64,000 nucleotides of DNA. Origin: Isoetes taiwanensis. Taxonomy: Eukaryota; Streptophyta; Lycopodiopsida; Isoetales; Isoetaceae. The notes below the pieces were generated by a model. That model was given only the letters and a program-made list of their open reading frames with translations, did not search any database and had not been told where the DNA came from. This document shows positions 1-11,038 of the stretch, one piece after another; within the stretch, counting starts at the first letter, position 1, and the number at the start of each line of letters is the position of its first letter. Both the position numbers and the translations under genes were made by a program. The stretch covers positions 62,001 to 126,000 of the forward strand of contig JAJEKV010000026.1 of assembly GCA_021234155.1 (NCBI GenBank). Direction: 5' to 3'.

Positions 1-207
1 AGATACCCAGAACAGTTGAGCAAGCCTTGGAAAGCTCTAATCTTTGAGCAGTGGAAAAAAAGCTATGATTGATGAATTGAATTCCTTTGTTGACACTCAT
101 ACCTATGATGTTGTAGAACAACTTTCTTTGGACAAAATATAGTAGGCAGCAAATGGATATTCAAAATTAAGTCTAATGCAGATGGTACAAAGAAACACAA
201 GGCTCGT

Positions 208-1596
208 TTGGTTGCACAAGGATTTACACAAAAACAGGGTGAAGACTATGATGAGACATATTCTCCTATAGTCAAGCTCACTAGCATAAGACTTTTATTA
301 AGTCTAGCAACTGCTCTTGATTTTGAAATACATCATATGGATGTTAAAACTGCTTTTTTAAATGCAATCTTGGAAGAAAACATTTTTATGAGACAGCCTC
401 CTGGTTTTGAGAAAGGAGAAAATTTAGTTTGGAAATTAAACAGAGCAGTGTACGGTCTTAAGCAAGCTCCAAGGGAGTGGTATCTTTGTATGGATACTTT
501 TCTTAGGGAGCAAGGCTTTGAGAAATTACAGAATGATGGCAATTTGTATAGATACAAAGTAGAAGATGAATTCTGCATCATTGCCTTGTATGTGGATGAT
601 TGCATTATGGTTGCCAATTCTACCAAACTTTTGAATATTTGCAAGAACATTTTGAAAGATAGATTCAGAATGACAGATCTAGGGCCTTTGCAGAAGTTTC
701 TGGGTATTGAGGTCATAAGAGACAGGAAAAACAAAGTTCTCAAATTGAAACAAAGGGGACACATAGAGAATTACATGCTAAAGAAATTTAATATGCAGGA
801 TGCTTGTACTGCTAGGACTCCTATTGTGCCAGGACATAATTTAACATTGAATGTTGAAGCTAATGCAGAAGAGCTTAAATATATGCAACAGGTTCCATAT
901 CGAGCTTTAATAGGTTGCCTGCTGTATTTGAGCAACAACACAAGGCCTGATATAAGCTATGCTGTTAACATTCTCAGTAGAAGATGTAGCAACCCTTGCA
1001 AAATACATTGGCTGGCAGCAAAAAGGGTTTTGAAGTATTTAAAAGGAACACAGGATTTTGGGATAACATTTGACAATGACAATCTACAAATGGTTGCCTA
1101 CTCTGATGCTGACTGGGCAGGGGACCAAATGGAAAGAAAGTCTACCACAGGTTATGTAATATATCTTGCTGGAGGTCCAATAACTTGGAGGACTAAGAAA
1201 CAGTCTGCAATTGCATTATCTTCTGCTGAAGCAGAATATGCTGCCTCATGTCTTCTGTCTAGGGAAATAGCTTGGCTTAGAAGACTGCTGGAAGAATTGA
1301 ATTTTAAGCAGACAAGTCCTACCATTATCTTCTGTGACAGTCAAAGTTGCATTGCAATTGTGAAAAACCCTGTTGAACATGAGAGAACAAAGCACATAGA
1401 GTTGAGCATGCACTATATCAGAGATCAAGCAGCCAAAGGAAATATTCAGATGGTATATATCAGCACTGATAAGCAAATAGCAGATATTTTCACAAAGGGG
1501 CTACCAGAAAGTAAATTTGTAAGGTTCCAAAAGCAGCTAAAAGTTGATTCCTTATGCAATGAAGGAGGAGTGTTGGAACTTGATATCATTGCATAA
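208..1596 (+). CDS. Ty1/copia reverse transcriptase-RNase H (C-terminal part of pol, partial)
   Basis: This is an open frame of 462 codons that continues upstream without a real start (position 208 is TTG). It encodes the polymerase that copies element RNA into cDNA and the RNase H that removes the RNA template, both acting in cytoplasmic virus-like particles. RT landmarks are [19 protein letters not shown] and the catalytic YVDD near residue 128. RNase H landmarks are [26 protein letters not shown] and the distal D/H region CDSQSCI and RTKHIE. The frame ends with the usual copia tail (DIFTKGLP). It is intact here although the upstream sequence is frameshifted, which implies fairly recent insertion. 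It sits directly before the polypurine tract and LTR. The family assignment is firm. Confidence 0.93.
   Translation: MVAQGFTQKQGEDYDETYSPIVKLTSIRLLLSLATALDFEIHHMDVKTAFLNAILEENIFMRQPPGFEKGENLVWKLNRAVYGLKQAPREWYLCMDTFLREQGFEKLQNDGNLYRYKVEDEFCIIALYVDDCIMVANSTKLLNICKNILKDRFRMTDLGPLQKFLGIEVIRDRKNKVLKLKQRGHIENYMLKKFNMQDACTARTPIVPGHNLTLNVEANAEELKYMQQVPYRALIGCLLYLSNNTRPDISYAVNILSRRCSNPCKIHWLAAKRVLKYLKGTQDFGITFDNDNLQMVAYSDADWAGDQMERKSTTGYVIYLAGGPITWRTKKQSAIALSSAEAEYAASCLLSREIAWLRRLLEELNFKQTSPTIIFCDSQSCIAIVKNPVEHERTKHIELSMHYIRDQAAKGNIQMVYISTDKQIADIFTKGLPESKFVRFQKQLKVDSLCNEGGVLELDIIA
1561..1570 (+). other. Polypurine tract of the copia element
   Basis: GAAGGAGGAG lies immediately before the TGTTGGA start of the LTR. 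It overlaps the last codons of pol, as is usual for copia elements, where this tract primes plus-strand synthesis. Confidence 0.7.
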
Positions 1597-2311
1597 GGAA
1601 TGCAGAGATTGCCAGTGCAGATTGCCAGTGCCAGAAGAGTCAGAGATCACAGCATTCTTTCATTTATGCAGTTGTGGTAAGTTCTCCTTAATCCCTAATT
1701 TGCTAAGTTATGAATACATGGTGAAAAATAAACAATGGTTGTCGAAACCATTGGAATTATAAGTCAAACGAGTCAACATATTTTTGATCGGAGTTGGCCT
1801 GTGGGATATATGTATATCACGAATTTCATGGACGGTGGGCTTATCTTCTCCGGAACTGTAGCCTTATCGGTAGATTTCCAAGTATAAGGTAAGGTTCAAT
1901 TGATTGAACAGAGCACAGGGGATTGAATGGATTAGCACACAAGCGATCCAAGTCGGAATCGAGTTTGAATCTTGTGAACAAAGGCCGGTACATTTTTACT
2001 GCAGTGTTTTTTGGTTTAATGACTATTCAAAGTTCGAATATTGCCCGAAATGAATTGTGATATCATTTGGACCATGAATCATTAAACTAAAGCCTTTATG
2101 AATATAAGGATGAACTAGTTGTTTCTCAAATTATTCAAGTTCCTAGTGTTGTATTGGGAGCGAAGTTGTATAAGAGTACTGAAACGAAATTGCTTTTGAG
2201 AAATTAAGGTGTATTGACACTTGTGTTAAAACTTTCAGTGATCACAGTATTTTATCTTCAACATTTCATAAGATTATGATATGAACCAAATGCACATCAA
2301 CATTTCTAACA
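1571..2311 (+). repeat. 3' LTR of the copia element (about 741 bp)
   Basis: The LTR begins TGTTGGA directly after the purine tract and ends TCTAACA. These ends form the expected short inverted repeat (TGTTRGA/TCTAACA). There is no coding potential. The 5' LTR is outside the window, so the 3' boundary is inferred from the inverted end sequence and from the change to LINE sequence just beyond it. Confidence 0.65.
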
Positions 2312-2462
2312 CCTGCATGGTAAGATCCAGTACTCTATGTCGGCCAAACATGTTCAGCAGCATGTCTAGCTTAGCCACCAGGTAATTGGTGAAATCCAGC
2401 AATAAGAGAACATGGGCCTCCCGTTTCTGCTGCCACTTGTGATATAAATTCATGAAGTATGG

Positions 2463-4118
2463 TCAGAGATTATTGTGGCTCCAAGCTTCAGCTCTTTTAA
2501 GGATCTTCTTCAGTGCAGATGCATGGTTCATTTCCTGCTTCAACTGAATGAAAATTTCTTCTTCCTCGATCCTAGAGAGATTGGAATCCTCGCTGTCTGA
2601 ATCTTCTGCTACTCCCATTCCCCTATCTGGAACTCCATATCTATTGAGTCTCCTCATGGCATCTGTGCAAAATAACATCATTGATAGTTAGATTAAGCAC
2701 AAAGAAATCATAAAGTCCCTGAAATCTACCAAAGGCTGTCCAGCCTTTATCATAATTCTTCCCTCTCAGGGATCTATGAGCCACAGCTGAGTTTACTAGC
2801 TCAGCTAAGAAAGTTTGTTTGAGCCATATAATGTTGGGGTTCTTGTTTTCCATTACAACTCTGTTTCTGTGTTTCCATGCTGCCCAACAACAAAGTGATC
2901 TTGTTGTGTTCAATACTCTGTTATCTGTATTCAGAAATTCAATGAGGTCATTTCCTCCAATTGTTCCCCTATTTATCTGAGCAGTCCAGTTCCAAAACTC
3001 ATTGATGGCCGAGCATTGAAAGACATGATTGGAGGATTCTTCCTCACCACATCCCATAGGACCTTTGAGATAGATGAATCAAACTTAGCTCTTCTCTGAT
3101 TAGTCATTAGTCCTTGATCCAATATGAGCCAGGTAAATGTCTTTATTTTATTGGCAGTGTAACTCCTCCATCCCTTTTTACACACTGTAGCTAAAACTTT
3201 CTGCCTACAGTTCCATAGAGCGGTAGCTCTGGAAGGTTTATGCTGAATTAAAGCTTTATATATTTCCTTCACTGAGTAAATTTCTTTACCCTTCAAATTC
3301 CATTGACTGTAACTGCTAACCAATTCCTCAACTTGTTTAACTTTGTCCATTACTATATTGTATATTTTTCTGTCCAGATTTGAACCTTTGGTTGAATTAG
3401 CAATTGCTTCCCAAGATTTCCAGCCAGATCCATTATCATAAAGGTCCCCTATCTGTCTGATTCCTGCTTGATGCCATTGCATATATTTTTGAGGATGTAT
3501 ACATGCCAGACAATTATTTTCACTATCAGCCACACCTGGATGCCAAAAAAACTTCACCTCTTTAGATTTAGCATCAATACTTGGAGGTCTATAGCACAGA
3601 GAGGCTAAGTTCCAGGTCTCAAACATTCTCGTCAAGATGTTCGAGGTATTTGGACAGGGGGTAAACTGGAAGTATGCAGAATTAGGAAGTTGATGTTTCA
3701 AGGTATGGCTGCTTACAGGGTAGGATTCTTGCACCCAATATTTAATCAATATCTGAGCTAGGGATGGGGAATTATTATGAATGGCTCTCCATATCATTTT
3801 AGCTGCCAAAGTTTGTGCTTGAACAAAGAGGTCCTTGCATTCCAGCCCACCTTCTTTCCTTGATTTGGTCAGATCATCCCATGCTACCTTGTGTGTACCT
3901 TGCCAAATAAATTTCCTAATGGCTGCTTCAATCTTGGTGTATGAAGCTTTATCCCCAATGATTGCTGAAGAAAAATAGACATGAGTACTACCTATGACAG
4001 CATTAGCAATCTGTATTCTACCAGCCAAGGAGAGGCAAGATGCATATGTCCCGAGTTTCCTTTTGATCCTGGTGACAATTGGCTCCCACAGTCCTTTGAG
4101 TGAAGAATTTAAAGCCAA
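2463..4118 (-). pseudogene. LINE ORF2 C-terminal region (thumb, zf-RVT domain)
   Basis: The main frame (2973-4118, 381 codons) contains LSLAGRIQIANAVI, KFIWQG, KEGGLECKDL and a zf-RVT-like region (SVKEIYKAL, KTFTWLI) typical of plant LINE C-termini. It continues through a frameshift into 2641-3057, where CGEEESSNHVFQCSA is a Cys/His zinc-binding motif, and then into an acidic tail (2463-2681, DSDSEDSNLSRIEEEE). The pieces are contiguous but in different frames, so this is a decayed copy. Confidence 0.82.
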
Positions 4119-4294
4119 AGGGATGCCTAATATAACTGTGCCAGCCTCTTTGTTTAGAATTTTTATTCCTTACACAGACCCCTTCTGGGAATCCATAATT
4201 ATGGCACATTTGCTCTTATTCAGAAACACACCTGATACACTGCCAAATTTCTCCATTGCAGTTATAAAATTTGGTAAACTCTTCTCATCTTTTT

Positions 4295-4663
4295 TCAAGA
4301 AAACGAAAGTATCGTCAGCATATTGCATAATGTAAAAAGTACCTCCCTCTCTTGGTAATTGCAGGCACTGGATATCCCCTTTGAATGCATGTACATCACC
4401 AGCTTTGTCATTATCTCTGCCACTATAAAAAATAGGTAGGGGGCAAGAGGGCAGCCTTGCCTTACTCCTCTTCTGCAGGGAAACTGATCCGAGGGAGATC
4501 CATTGATTATCAAATATGAGGATGCTGTTATATTAAAACCACATACTTTCTGGTAAACCATCTCAGGTAGCCCAGTGTGGGCCATGGCTTTCTCGAAGGA
4601 CTGCCAACTGATTGTATCATATGCCCTTCTGAAATCTAACTTTAGGAGCATACAGTTCTGCAT
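4295..4663 (-). pseudogene. LINE reverse transcriptase, central palm segment
   Basis: This segment carries KLDFRRAYDTISW (first catalytic Asp), GVRQGCPLAPYLFFIVAEIM and, just past a frameshift, the YADD box (about 4309-4320, in the frame that reads YADDTFVFLKK). The order and spacing match plant L1-type RT. A frameshift within the last ~20 codons throws the ORF out of register. Confidence 0.85.
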
Positions 4664-4675
4664 CGAGAGCTTGTT

Positions 4676-5119
4676 TCAATGTAGACCTTCAGCAGCTCCA
4701 ATGGAGTTATCCAAAATGTTTCTCTGGGGGAGAAAAGCTAACTGGCAAGAGTTAATGACCTTCATTAAGTTTGGCTTCAATCTATTAGCAAGGATCTTGG
4801 CTACTTTATAGGTGGTGTTAGTAAGTGAAATTGGCCTCCAGTCTCCAATGTTTATTGGGCAACCAACCTTAGGTATGAGAGTAATGTGCCCTGCATTAAT
4901 TGCTGGATGCAAATATCTAGCTTGCCATGCTCCCTGGATGAAAGTTATAAAATCATCTTTCATAATTTTCCAGAACTCTAAATAAAATTCAGGCTGAAAT
5001 CCATCAGGGCCTGGGTTTTTACCATGTGCCATAGACTGGAGTGTTTCCTTTATCTCCCTTTCCTCAGGTGTTTTCAATAACTCCGGTTTAGAGCAATGAT
5101 CTTGGTTGACCAAGATCAA
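4676..5119 (-). pseudogene. LINE reverse transcriptase, N-terminal segment
   Basis: These 147 codons cover the fingers/palm entry of a non-LTR RT: KNPGPDGFQPEFY, ITLIPKVG, WRPISLTNT and ILANRLKPNL. The family uses this domain for target-primed reverse transcription. The frame breaks at about 4670 and resumes in another frame at 4663. The methionine at 5119 is only the first ATG of the fragment, not a true start, because the endonuclease domain should precede it. Confidence 0.85.
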
Positions 5120-5130
5120 GCACTGGCCAT

Positions 5131-7280
5131 CACCTTATAATAGAAAACTAACTGGCCTAGTAAAAAGTTGGGGTGGAAATCCCAATACTGAACCTCGAAA
5201 AGTGGAAAAAAATTTCCACGAGTAAGGTCGTCATTAAATTAGGTTAGATTAGAGAATAGGAGTAATAGATTCCAGGAATTCTAATAAATTTGGGTGAAGA
5301 ATTGTGCATGAACCCAACATTCCACTAGGAACAGATCGAAGAATCGGCCAAAACAGATTTCCCAGTTGAATATGGCACAAATCCACAATAAATAACCCAA
5401 GAACCATTGAAAATTTTAGAATTTTAATACGTTTAGGGTCATTATGAATAAAGGTGGTTGTTGTAAACGACCATAAATATCACCATAATACCTTAATTTG
5501 GCCCACAAACGAGTCACCATTATGCCAAAGGACGTGAATTTGGCAAAAAGAATACGAAGAGAGAAGATATTGGGTACTTTTGAGGAGCAAACCCCCAAAA
5601 GTTAGGCCCAAAGCCCTGCTGCTAATATGCTTCTAATATGTTTCATTCTCGCTAGATTGCATTTAGCCGCAATATGAATATGGGAGTCTTATTATATGTT
5701 TCCTTCTCGCTAGATTTCATTAGTCGCTATATGAGTATGGGAGGCTTATTATATGGTGGTGTGAATTGCATGTTCAACGACATTTAGCATAAGTCTTAGC
5801 TTCATAATGGCTTGAAGTATTACATTGGTTGCTATCAAATATATAAAAATGTTAGATTGGATAAGCAACATAAGATCTTGGTGGGCAATTAAACATACTA
5901 CAAAGATGCCATTATAATGGTAAGGCTTGTTTTGTAAGTCCAACTATTCTATCGAAAAGCCCAGTAGAGACTATTTTTCTACTAGAGACAATAGGTGTAC
6001 ACATCATAAATAGTATGAGCTATAATTTTTGAATAAATAGGCTTATCAAGTTAATGTAAGTAACATGATAATATTAAATGTCAAAGATCTCTGTTACTTG
6101 TAATATGTTTGAGCTGCATTCTGCATCTGCTAATTCCACTTTCACAATATTCCGAACATTGTGTCAGCATACCCTGCACTAGCTCGACACTAGCTCTTAC
6201 TGATGGAAAGCATATGCGCACGGGTGGCAACATTTATATACCGAGTTTATATGAGAATGCATTGGATTCAATCTCTATTAACCAATTATGCTTAAGCTAT
6301 AATTGGCCATATTCAGCTAGTATCAATAGATTACAACTTCCTTACCAGTGGTATTCTGTAGCAATAGATTATCAGTACTCAATTAAATTACCAGAGTAAT
6401 CCATAGCAATAGATCATAGTGTACCAAGATGAAGTGCCATCCACTGCAAGCCCCAAACTGTAGCAAGCCGAAACTCTTACTCGAAGCTGTAGTCAGAAGC
6501 TATGGCTAGAAGCCCACAATATAAAAAGCTGGATCGAACTGTAAAGTGATAAACTGAGTAGCCAGAAATATGACACAGGCCAACTCATGCCGCGCCCTGG
6601 CCTGAACCCAGACTTTAGCAGAGGCCCCAAGCGTGGGGTAAGTCGCATAAAGGATCTGTCTTATTTTCATCTTTCCCTAAAAAAGCTTCGAGCACCTGCA
6701 TTTTCGACTTGCAAACTTCGATCAAACACCTGCAACGGGATATTACTCAGCATCTCATTACCTTTACAAAGAAAAACTTCTTCAAGACCCTGAGCCGCCT
6801 GAAGAAAGCCCCGAGGCAACGCATGCCGCGCCCCAAGCCATGCCAAACTCGCAGGACCTCCAGGCACAGGATCTGTCGCATAATACAGCTCGACCTTTTC
6901 TTTTCAAGTTCCAATAAGCCATAAAACGTCCTGAGCTGACCTTTTGTTTGCCCTAATTATTTTCGATCCTGATTTATAATTTTTTGTTGTCACTACATTT
7001 TGTCTGTCACACCTTTAAGGATTTTTTGTCCCTTGTCTCACTACACCTTGTAATTTATTTCTATTTTTATTTTTTTTATTTTTTCTTGCACCATTATACC
7101 CTTGACGAAATTTATTGAGTCAAACTTTGTTAAGGATCTCAGGTTAACTATTTACTCAAGTGGAAACCTAGAATCAAATATTTCAAACAACTATGATATT
7201 TGAAGTTTGAATGTCAATAGTATTTACGAACCACTATTCATATTCGTATGGGCATCGATTCAAACAATGTTCACTATAAG
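5131..7280. other. Intergenic/degenerate DNA without recognisable genes
   Basis: This is AT-rich sequence. Short open frames at 6109-6399 and 6587-6924 have no recognisable motif and look accidental. The only structure I see is the tandem duplication at 5641-5756. The stretch 6590-6900 is more GC-rich and repeats a GGATCTGTC-containing phrase twice, which suggests an old unidentified repeat. Confidence 0.5.
5641..5756. repeat. 58-bp imperfect tandem duplication
   Basis: Two adjacent units (5641-5698 and 5699-5756) share the phrases TCTCGCTAGATT and TTATTATATG with about ten mismatches. No coding role is seen. Confidence 0.75.
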
Positions 7281-7817
7281 ATTGATAGTTTTTTTTTGAA
7301 GGACGTGAAACTCCTTTTATTGACAAGAACAAAGGCGCAATACGCAATGCACAGACGTCCTTTTATTCCTTTTATTGGAATAAAACCCTAGCGGATAGGC
7401 TGACCCAACTAGGCAAAAACACCCGTCTATGCATAAGAAGAAGAAGAAGAAGAAGAGATTTTAGCATCACGCCACAAGGCAGCATCCTATCGGACATGTG
7501 ACACTTTACAACACACCCAGATGGGTCCTGCCCCCACCACTTTACATTGCTGAAGTGGGTCCGTCCCCCACCAACTTTACATTGCCAAATATATCTGCCA
7601 AATTATCTCTTTTTTATCATCAGCTAGAGATGAGCAACGATAAGCTTTAGTGATCTTCTGCTGAGCACAACGGAGAAGCTGCTGATCAGAGATGTGTGCA
7701 CCTTGAAAAATACACAAACGTCGCCTCTGCCAGATAGACCATAAAATCCAACTAGAAGCAAGAAGAAATGCCCGCTTATGCAAGTTAGGCCAAACAAGGG
7801 GATAGAATTGATAGTTT
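7281..7817 (-). mobile_element. 5'-truncated L1-type LINE with target-site duplication
   Basis: The insertion is bounded by the direct repeat ATTGATAGTTT (7281-7291 and 7807-7817). A poly(T) run on the plus strand marks the poly(A) tail of a reverse-strand insertion. Only the extreme 3' part of ORF2 remains: the frame 7577-7783 reads SSWILWSIWQRRR and IFQGAH, typical of the end of plant LINE ORF2, followed by a 3' UTR ending in the complement of GAAGGACG. An (AAG)n tract at about 7435-7456 lies in the UTR. The insert is about 515 bp. A tail, 5' truncation and an 11-bp duplication together are the signature of target-primed reverse transcription. Confidence 0.85.
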
Positions 7818-8350
7818 GATGGTCATACACTCAGGAACCATCAATTAGGCTGGAGATCTTCGCCGATTATCCCATATTCAATTCACTGTATAATTTCATC
7901 TATGTACATCGTTCCTATGTCATCAATTTCCACCGTTTCTCAGTCTACCATTTCCATTTTTGGAGCTGGAGATGGTTAACTATTATTCGACCATATCTCC
8001 TCTTTCCAATCCTATATTTAACTGATAATTATCTACATGTAAAACCTTATCTACGTGGTTCCATATTTACATAGTTCATCAATCTTGAACTAGGCTTGAA
8101 GTCTCATAAACGATCAACCTGAATAACTTGACATGATCTACTATCAAATTTTTCTCATGACACCTTATGCCAAGACACATTGTGCCTAACCCTTGTCCAA
8201 TTATACCATATGTTTAGACCTTGTGCAAGTTAGGAAAAGTGTTAGTGTCGTTAATTTTTTCTTCTAGTGCCTAGACCCACTTGCTACATTAGTGACATTT
8301 CTAGTGCCTAGACCATCTAGCAAGTATACAACTATTTGTGTATTTTTCCA
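7818..8350. other. Non-coding DNA, nothing recognised
   Basis: AT-rich sequence with no open frame of note. A short phrase CTAGTGCCTAGACC is repeated twice near 8263-8315. No terminal repeats or gene fragments are seen. Confidence 0.5.
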
Positions 8351-9361
8351 CGTCAATATACTTGAGAATAGAGGTTTTTAGCGTCCACGGAGACCAATTG
8401 GCCTATGGGACCCAAACAAAAAGAGAGCAGCAAGCGTATTACTGACAGGATTAAAAAACCCCCGCCCCGAAGGGTTTTCGAGGGAAAAACCTTAGCAGTA
8501 ATAAGCATGCTGGCACACTGTACAATTGCATAGGACAGTTCAATACCGTCCCGTAGGCACACAAACGAGTCCGTGCATCCATAACCTCCTGGAGGTATGA
8601 CCCCAACAAACCCACCGACGCGAAGTCAGTCAATAACCGATGCAACGGGTGGCGTGCACTAGTAATCGAATATATCGCTCGGATATGGGCAAATGTTGGG
8701 CGATCACGGAGGGCATGACATTCATCCTCAATCGCTACGGTGGCAACACCGGCAAAGCCTTTGCTCCCGTGCTTCCCGAACCCAACGCCTGTTTCAATGC
8801 GGGCGATGTGCACCCGCATGAATGGAAGCTATAAGTGCGCTTCTTCATGGGCATTTGGGTGTCCTGGCAAATCTTGGTGTGGGCCTCTTGTGAGCCTAGG
8901 ATTGACTTCTTTGGCGATAGTGTGCCCGCTTAGCGTCGTCGAGCCCTCGCATCCCGAGCTTGCGAAGGAAAGTGGCATCTAGGTACGGTTTAAGTGCCTC
9001 ACGATCTTTCTTTGTCGACACGGACGATCTGCGTTTTACTGCACACCCCAACGTGAGAACCACTGAGCTTGCTTGTCTTTCCAGCAGGATTTCAGGTATT
9101 GGGGACCCACCGCCGTGCCAAAGCAAGGTGGGCAAGCGTGTATCAGCCATAGCGACCATCTTTTGGAAGTAAACGATATGGCGTTTCAATGCAGCCCGTT
9201 GAAGGGGTAGAAAGCTTTGTCTCGGGGAGTAGGATGCAGTGGGGCGTGGACTTCACCCCGGGGCCCATGCCAAGAATACCTTCTGCACCTGCTCGAGGTC
9301 ATTCCAGGTGTTGAGGGATATCATCGGACCCCACACTTCTGCCCCATACAAAAGGACCGGC

Positions 9362-9855
9362 TCAACCAAGGCCCGAAACAAATGTATTTGGTGGCCCAAG
9401 GCATACAACTACGCGCCTTGTGGTCATTTGTTCTCGCATGGCATATAGTGCTTTCCAACCCGCCGTGACCCGCAGAACGATAGTCGCATCCCAATGGGTG
9501 GTAGTTGAGAACTCAATCCCCAAGTACTTGTAGGCCGGAGCCACCTCTACCTCTTGCCCCCGGTAAGTGAATGTGGGAAGCCTTGGCTGACGGGATGATG
9601 CAACTAGTAGCACCCTAGTTTTGGACAAGTTAACTCGCATGCCGTTGAATTGGCAAAAGTGTGAAGAGCATCCGGTGTGCCGCATGTCCTCCGGAGTATA
9701 GGCCATGAGGTTGACATCGCCAAAGATATATGAGTTCTTGGGATTGTGTGATGCATGAGATGTGCGCCCGCACCTCCATGCTCAGAGAGCCAATCTTCCA
9801 ACTGATCAATGTATAGGCCAAAGAGTGTGGGGGAGAGGGGGCAACCCTGACGCAC
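9362..9855 (-). pseudogene. Non-LTR reverse transcriptase, catalytic and thumb segments in two frames
   Basis: MRQGCPLSPTLFGLYIDQLEDW (9855 downward) is the conserved RT block before the catalytic Asp pair. The later block NLSKTRVLLVASS and APAYKYLGIEFSTTTHWD (9362-9706) is in a second frame. The A/LFADD box itself is degraded at the junction around 9710-9730, where GDVNLMAY is all I can read. The segment is non-functional. Confidence 0.75.
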
Positions 9856-9956
9856 TCAATGCTATCGACACCATTTGTCTTTGCCGATGTGATACGGCCT
9901 GAGCATGCCTCGTACAGCCTATATACTGCATTCTGCAAGTCCAGGGGGGTCCCCAG

Positions 9957-10217
9957 CTACCGCAATCTGTCCCATAGCTTGTTGTGGGGTATTGTGTCGA
10001 ACGCCTTTGCAAAATCCACGAAACAACAGTACAGGTTCTGCCGGCGATTCCTGCTATCCTCAATCAATGTGCACAGAGTGAAGATATGATCAATGGTGGA
10101 ATGTCTGAGCCGGAAACCTGCCTGTGTAAGAGCTCGCACCTCCGTTTCCTCTGCCCATATTGTCAGCCGCTGCTCAAGGATGCCAACCAACAGTTTTGCA
10201 AAGAGAGAGCTGACCAT
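9957..10217 (-). pseudogene. Non-LTR reverse transcriptase, fingers/palm segment
   Basis: The segment of 86 codons has an RT core block: QAGFRLRHSTIDHIFTL followed by LYCCFVDFAKAFDTIPH, where the D of VDFAKAFD is the first catalytic Asp. The preceding part of the frame is the YRTIMVSSLFAKLL-type block. A frameshift after NKLWDRLR moves the next block (NAVYRLYEACSGRI) into the frame at 9630-9938. This is a decayed copy; similar wording occurs in algal, animal and some plant non-L1 LINEs. Confidence 0.8.
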
Positions 10218-10976
10218 AATAGTATGGTAGTTGGCCGGGCATTGAGGGTCCCCCTGCTTTGTATATGGGCACTACTCTACTAGTGGTCCATTGCGTAGGG
10301 AAGCCTTCTCGCAATGCTTTATTGAACAATCTTTGTGAGAGGAGGGCACCCGGTGGAGGCCCAACCCATTTTAGAAGTTACGCACGCATGCCATCTAAAT
10401 GGCCGCCTTCCCATTAGCTAGGACGTTGTAGGCCCATGATGACATCCCCTCGTGATAACCGAGCCATGCCTATCTGTGGAGAGATCGGTGCCCGGCCCCG
10501 GCGGGTCGATACCTATTTGCAAAAATCTTGTACCCATTGCTCCGAGGTGATGTTCCCCGTGGGGTGCGGGGCTTGCTCAAGACCCTTCTCCGAATGTCTT
10601 GGGTGCCGGGTCCGGGAGACCAAACATCATCGCGATGCTCTGCGAGGTATCCGGCCTTCTTGTTCTTGAGAAAGGAGCTGATCGACTTGACGGCGTCCCA
10701 TTGGTGGGCGGGAGATGGGATCAGTGACTTGCCGGAGTGTGCGTTTGAGGTCCCGACACTCATCATCAAACCATCTGTTGCGGGGGAAGGTGGTAGTGCC
10801 TGAGGTTCGCCGTGAGCGGCCTCTCCCAAAGCATCTTTCAGCAGCCGTCAGAAGCAGGTGAGTCAGCTGAGCAGATTGCTCTTGAAGTGTGGGGAGTTAC
10901 AGCAGTCCCGCCAGATCATGCTCAAGCAGCTGGGCATAGGTCCATGCACGGTCGTAGTCCAGGCGCATACTACTTG

Positions 10977-11038
10977 ATGCATTAAATAAGGAGCATGCTA
11001 AAATATTATGCATTAAATAAGGAGCATGGTAAAATATT
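10977..11038. repeat. 31-bp tandem duplication
   Basis: Two adjacent 31-bp copies start ATGCATTAAATAAGGAGCAT and differ at one base. No coding role is apparent. Confidence 0.85.

Larger units (their letters stand above)
1..2311 (+). mobile_element. Ty1/copia LTR retrotransposon, 3' part (pol C-terminus, PPT, 3' LTR)
   Basis: The window opens inside a Ty1/copia element. Reverse transcriptase and RNase H are read forward. They are followed by a purine tract (about 1561-1570) and a sequence starting TGTTGGA and ending TCTAACA that reads as the 3' LTR. Positions 1-207 still encode the conserved lead-in to copia RT, with the SKWIFKIK-type block just before 208, but they carry an in-frame stop and at least two frameshifts, so the copy is dead upstream. 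The 5' LTR, gag, protease and most of integrase lie outside the window, so no target-site duplication can be checked. A reverse-strand LINE starts right after the LTR end. Confidence 0.9.
2312..5130 (-). mobile_element. L1-type LINE, 5'-truncated, ORF2 (RT) broken by frameshifts
   Basis: This reverse-strand non-LTR retrotransposon is read from about 5130 down to about 2400. RT blocks occur in order: GKNPGPDGF and DWRPISLTNTTYKVAKILANRL (4676-5119); LDFRRAYDTISW and GVRQGCPLAPYLF (4295-4663); the catalytic QYADDTF at about 4306-4323; then the C-terminal zf-RVT/RNase-H-like region (2641-4118). The endonuclease that precedes RT in L1 elements is missing, so the copy is 5' truncated near 5130. 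At least three frame changes separate the ORF pieces. Its 3' end lies next to the copia LTR, and no clear poly(A) tail remains there. Confidence 0.88.
8360..10860 (-). mobile_element. GC-rich non-LTR retrotransposon of a second lineage, heavily frameshifted
   Basis: Read on the reverse strand, the pieces follow RT order. Around 10300-10829 is a degenerate upstream part with SGKSLI-type remnants. Positions 9957-10217 carry MVSSLFAKLLVGILEQRL, FRLRHSTIDHIFTL and CFVDFAKAFDTIPHNKLW. Positions 9604-9855 start MRQGCPLSPTLFGLYIDQLE. Positions 9362-9706 hold NLSKTRVLL and APAYKYLGIEF. Positions 8896-9189 and 8451-8819 are C-terminal, the latter with a Cys/His motif (EDECHAL...HIRAIY). The wording is unlike the L1-type copies at 2.3 and 7.3 kb and nearer to non-L1 clades (Jockey/CR1/RTE-like style). 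Base composition is clearly richer in GC than the neighbours. No target-site duplication was found. Confidence 0.78.

Noticed and set aside
333-764. Reverse-strand open frame of 143 codons
   Set aside because: Shadow of the copia reverse transcriptase on the other strand.
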